This document shows, one piece after another, positions 21,441-21,795 of a stretch of 21,795 nucleotides of DNA (within the stretch, counting starts at the first letter, position 1; each line of letters starts with the position of its first letter). Both the position numbers and the translations under genes were made by a program. The stretch spans positions 1 to 21,795 of the forward strand of contig JBEKRL010000028.1 of NCBI GenBank assembly GCA_049518775.1, read 5' to 3'. The notes under the pieces were generated by a model. It ran no database searches, was not told the DNA's origin, and was given only the letters and a program-made list of their open reading frames with translations. The DNA is from Bog-877 sp049518775. Lineage in GTDB: Bacteria > Chloroflexota > Dormibacteria > Aeolococcales > Bog-877.

Positions 21441-21596
21441 ATGGCCAGCGCCACCCAGTCCCACGGACCCCGCACCGTCCACGCCCCCCACGGCGGCCAG
21501 CTCTCCTGCAGGGGCTGGCCCCAGGAGGCGGCGATGCGGATGCTGATGAACAACCTCGACCCCGACATCGCCGAGCATCCCGAGCAGCTGATATAG
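21441..21596 (+). pseudogene. hutU: Urocanate hydratase, N-terminal stub
   Basis: ATG 21441 opens a 51-codon frame. After a variable start (MASATQSHGPRTVHAPHGG) it reads LSCRGWPQEAAMRMLMNNLD and then PDIAEHPEQL. This is the conserved N-terminus of urocanase, where family members have KGWxQEAAxRMLMNNLDPxVAExPxxLVVYGG. The match ends exactly after the leucine. The next codons are ATA TAG instead of the expected VVYGG. Urocanase is normally about 550 residues and needs NAD, so this stub is inactive. The break at about 21591 marks a deletion or insertion joint. Urocanase makes imidazolone propionate from urocanate, two steps before the formiminoglutamate used by the ftcD product. Confidence 0.8.
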
Positions 21597-21795
21597 GCCC
21601 GTGTTGGGTCGGGCACACTTTCCCTGACCTGACGGGGAGACTGGCGCGCAGCTATTCGGGCGAGACCGCTGGGTCTAGTGACCGGCCCTCATCCTCCGTC
21701 CGTGAACGGTGATTGGGACCCTACGGCAGTGACCGGTGATGGGGGATCAGCAGACGTGCGACGAAGGACAGCGAGGAGCCCGATGAGGTCGTCTA
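21597..21795. other. Sequence beyond the hutU break; possible insertion-element end
   Basis: No gene is recognisable in these 199 bases. GTGA(A/C)CGGTGAT(T/G)GGG occurs at 21702-21717 and 21729-21744, and its core GTGACCGG also at 21678-21685, giving three copies at 24- and 27-base spacing. This resembles the spaced repeats of the IS21-type ends elsewhere in the window, so the element that broke hutU may start here and continue past the edge. A frame ending GAGCCCGATGAGGTCGTC at the last bases remains open. Confidence 0.3.

Noticed and set aside
21772..21795. Resumption of the urocanase frame (E-E-P-D-E-V-V-Y) at the window edge
   Set aside because: Only VVY and a proline/acidic context match and the preceding sequence is unrelated, so chance is likely. 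It is kept only as an alternative inside another finding.
1..21795. CRISPR arrays, tRNA or rRNA genes, toxin-antitoxin or phage-defence genes
   Set aside because: No regularly spaced long identical repeats, no cloverleaf-like segments and no defence-type domains were seen on either strand.

Overview
The window is a GC-rich bacterial chromosomal segment. GC is high throughout, with many GTG starts, one probable TTG start, short intergenic gaps and several 1-4 nt start/stop overlaps. Gene content and style fit an actinobacterial- or Chloroflexota/Dormibacterota-like soil bacterium. That placement is an inference from protein flavour only, since no rRNA or other phylogenetic marker is present. 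I see no tRNA, rRNA, CRISPR array, or defence or secretion system.

Left part (1-7754). After a probable IS21-type element end at the window edge, the genes all read leftward. They are a D-2-hydroxyacid dehydrogenase coupled to a Dabb-domain protein, a decayed universal-stress-protein start, a PadR regulator coupled to a 67-residue protein, an acyl-CoA dehydrogenase, a thiolase, and succinyl-CoA synthetase (sucC-sucD).

Middle (7755-13792). A broken short-chain dehydrogenase tail is followed by the carboxyltransferase subunit of propionyl-CoA carboxylase (leftward), an aquaporin-family channel (rightward), and the coupled pair methylmalonyl-CoA epimerase and cobalamin-domain-less methylmalonyl-CoA mutase (leftward). 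A VOC-family protein lies divergent from the epimerase. With sucCD, the acyl-CoA dehydrogenase and the thiolase, this gives most of a route from odd-chain or branched-chain acyl-CoA through propionyl-CoA and methylmalonyl-CoA to succinyl-CoA and succinate. The biotin carboxylase subunit and the B12-binding mutase subunit are not in the window.

13793-14747 is a mobile-element graveyard. It holds the C-terminal stub of an IS1634-like transposase, a short repeat pair, and a 245-bp gene-less element with 23-bp terminal inverted repeats and three regularly spaced subterminal repeats at each end.

Right part (14748-21795) is a histidine/one-carbon locus that is decaying. Formate-tetrahydrofolate ligase and a fused glutamate formiminotransferase-cyclodeaminase read leftward. 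An RpiR-type regulator, the two ends of a gutted NCS1-type transporter gene, and the first about 50 codons of urocanate hydratase read rightward. A 1348-bp IS1182-like element, flanked by a CTAG duplication and carrying a transposase with an internal in-frame deletion, sits in the divergent promoter region. SigA-like promoters can be read in front of ftcD, fhs and the RpiR gene. The most interesting biology here is the partly destroyed hut-type locus and the layered insertion elements. I did not find a convincing new molecular system.
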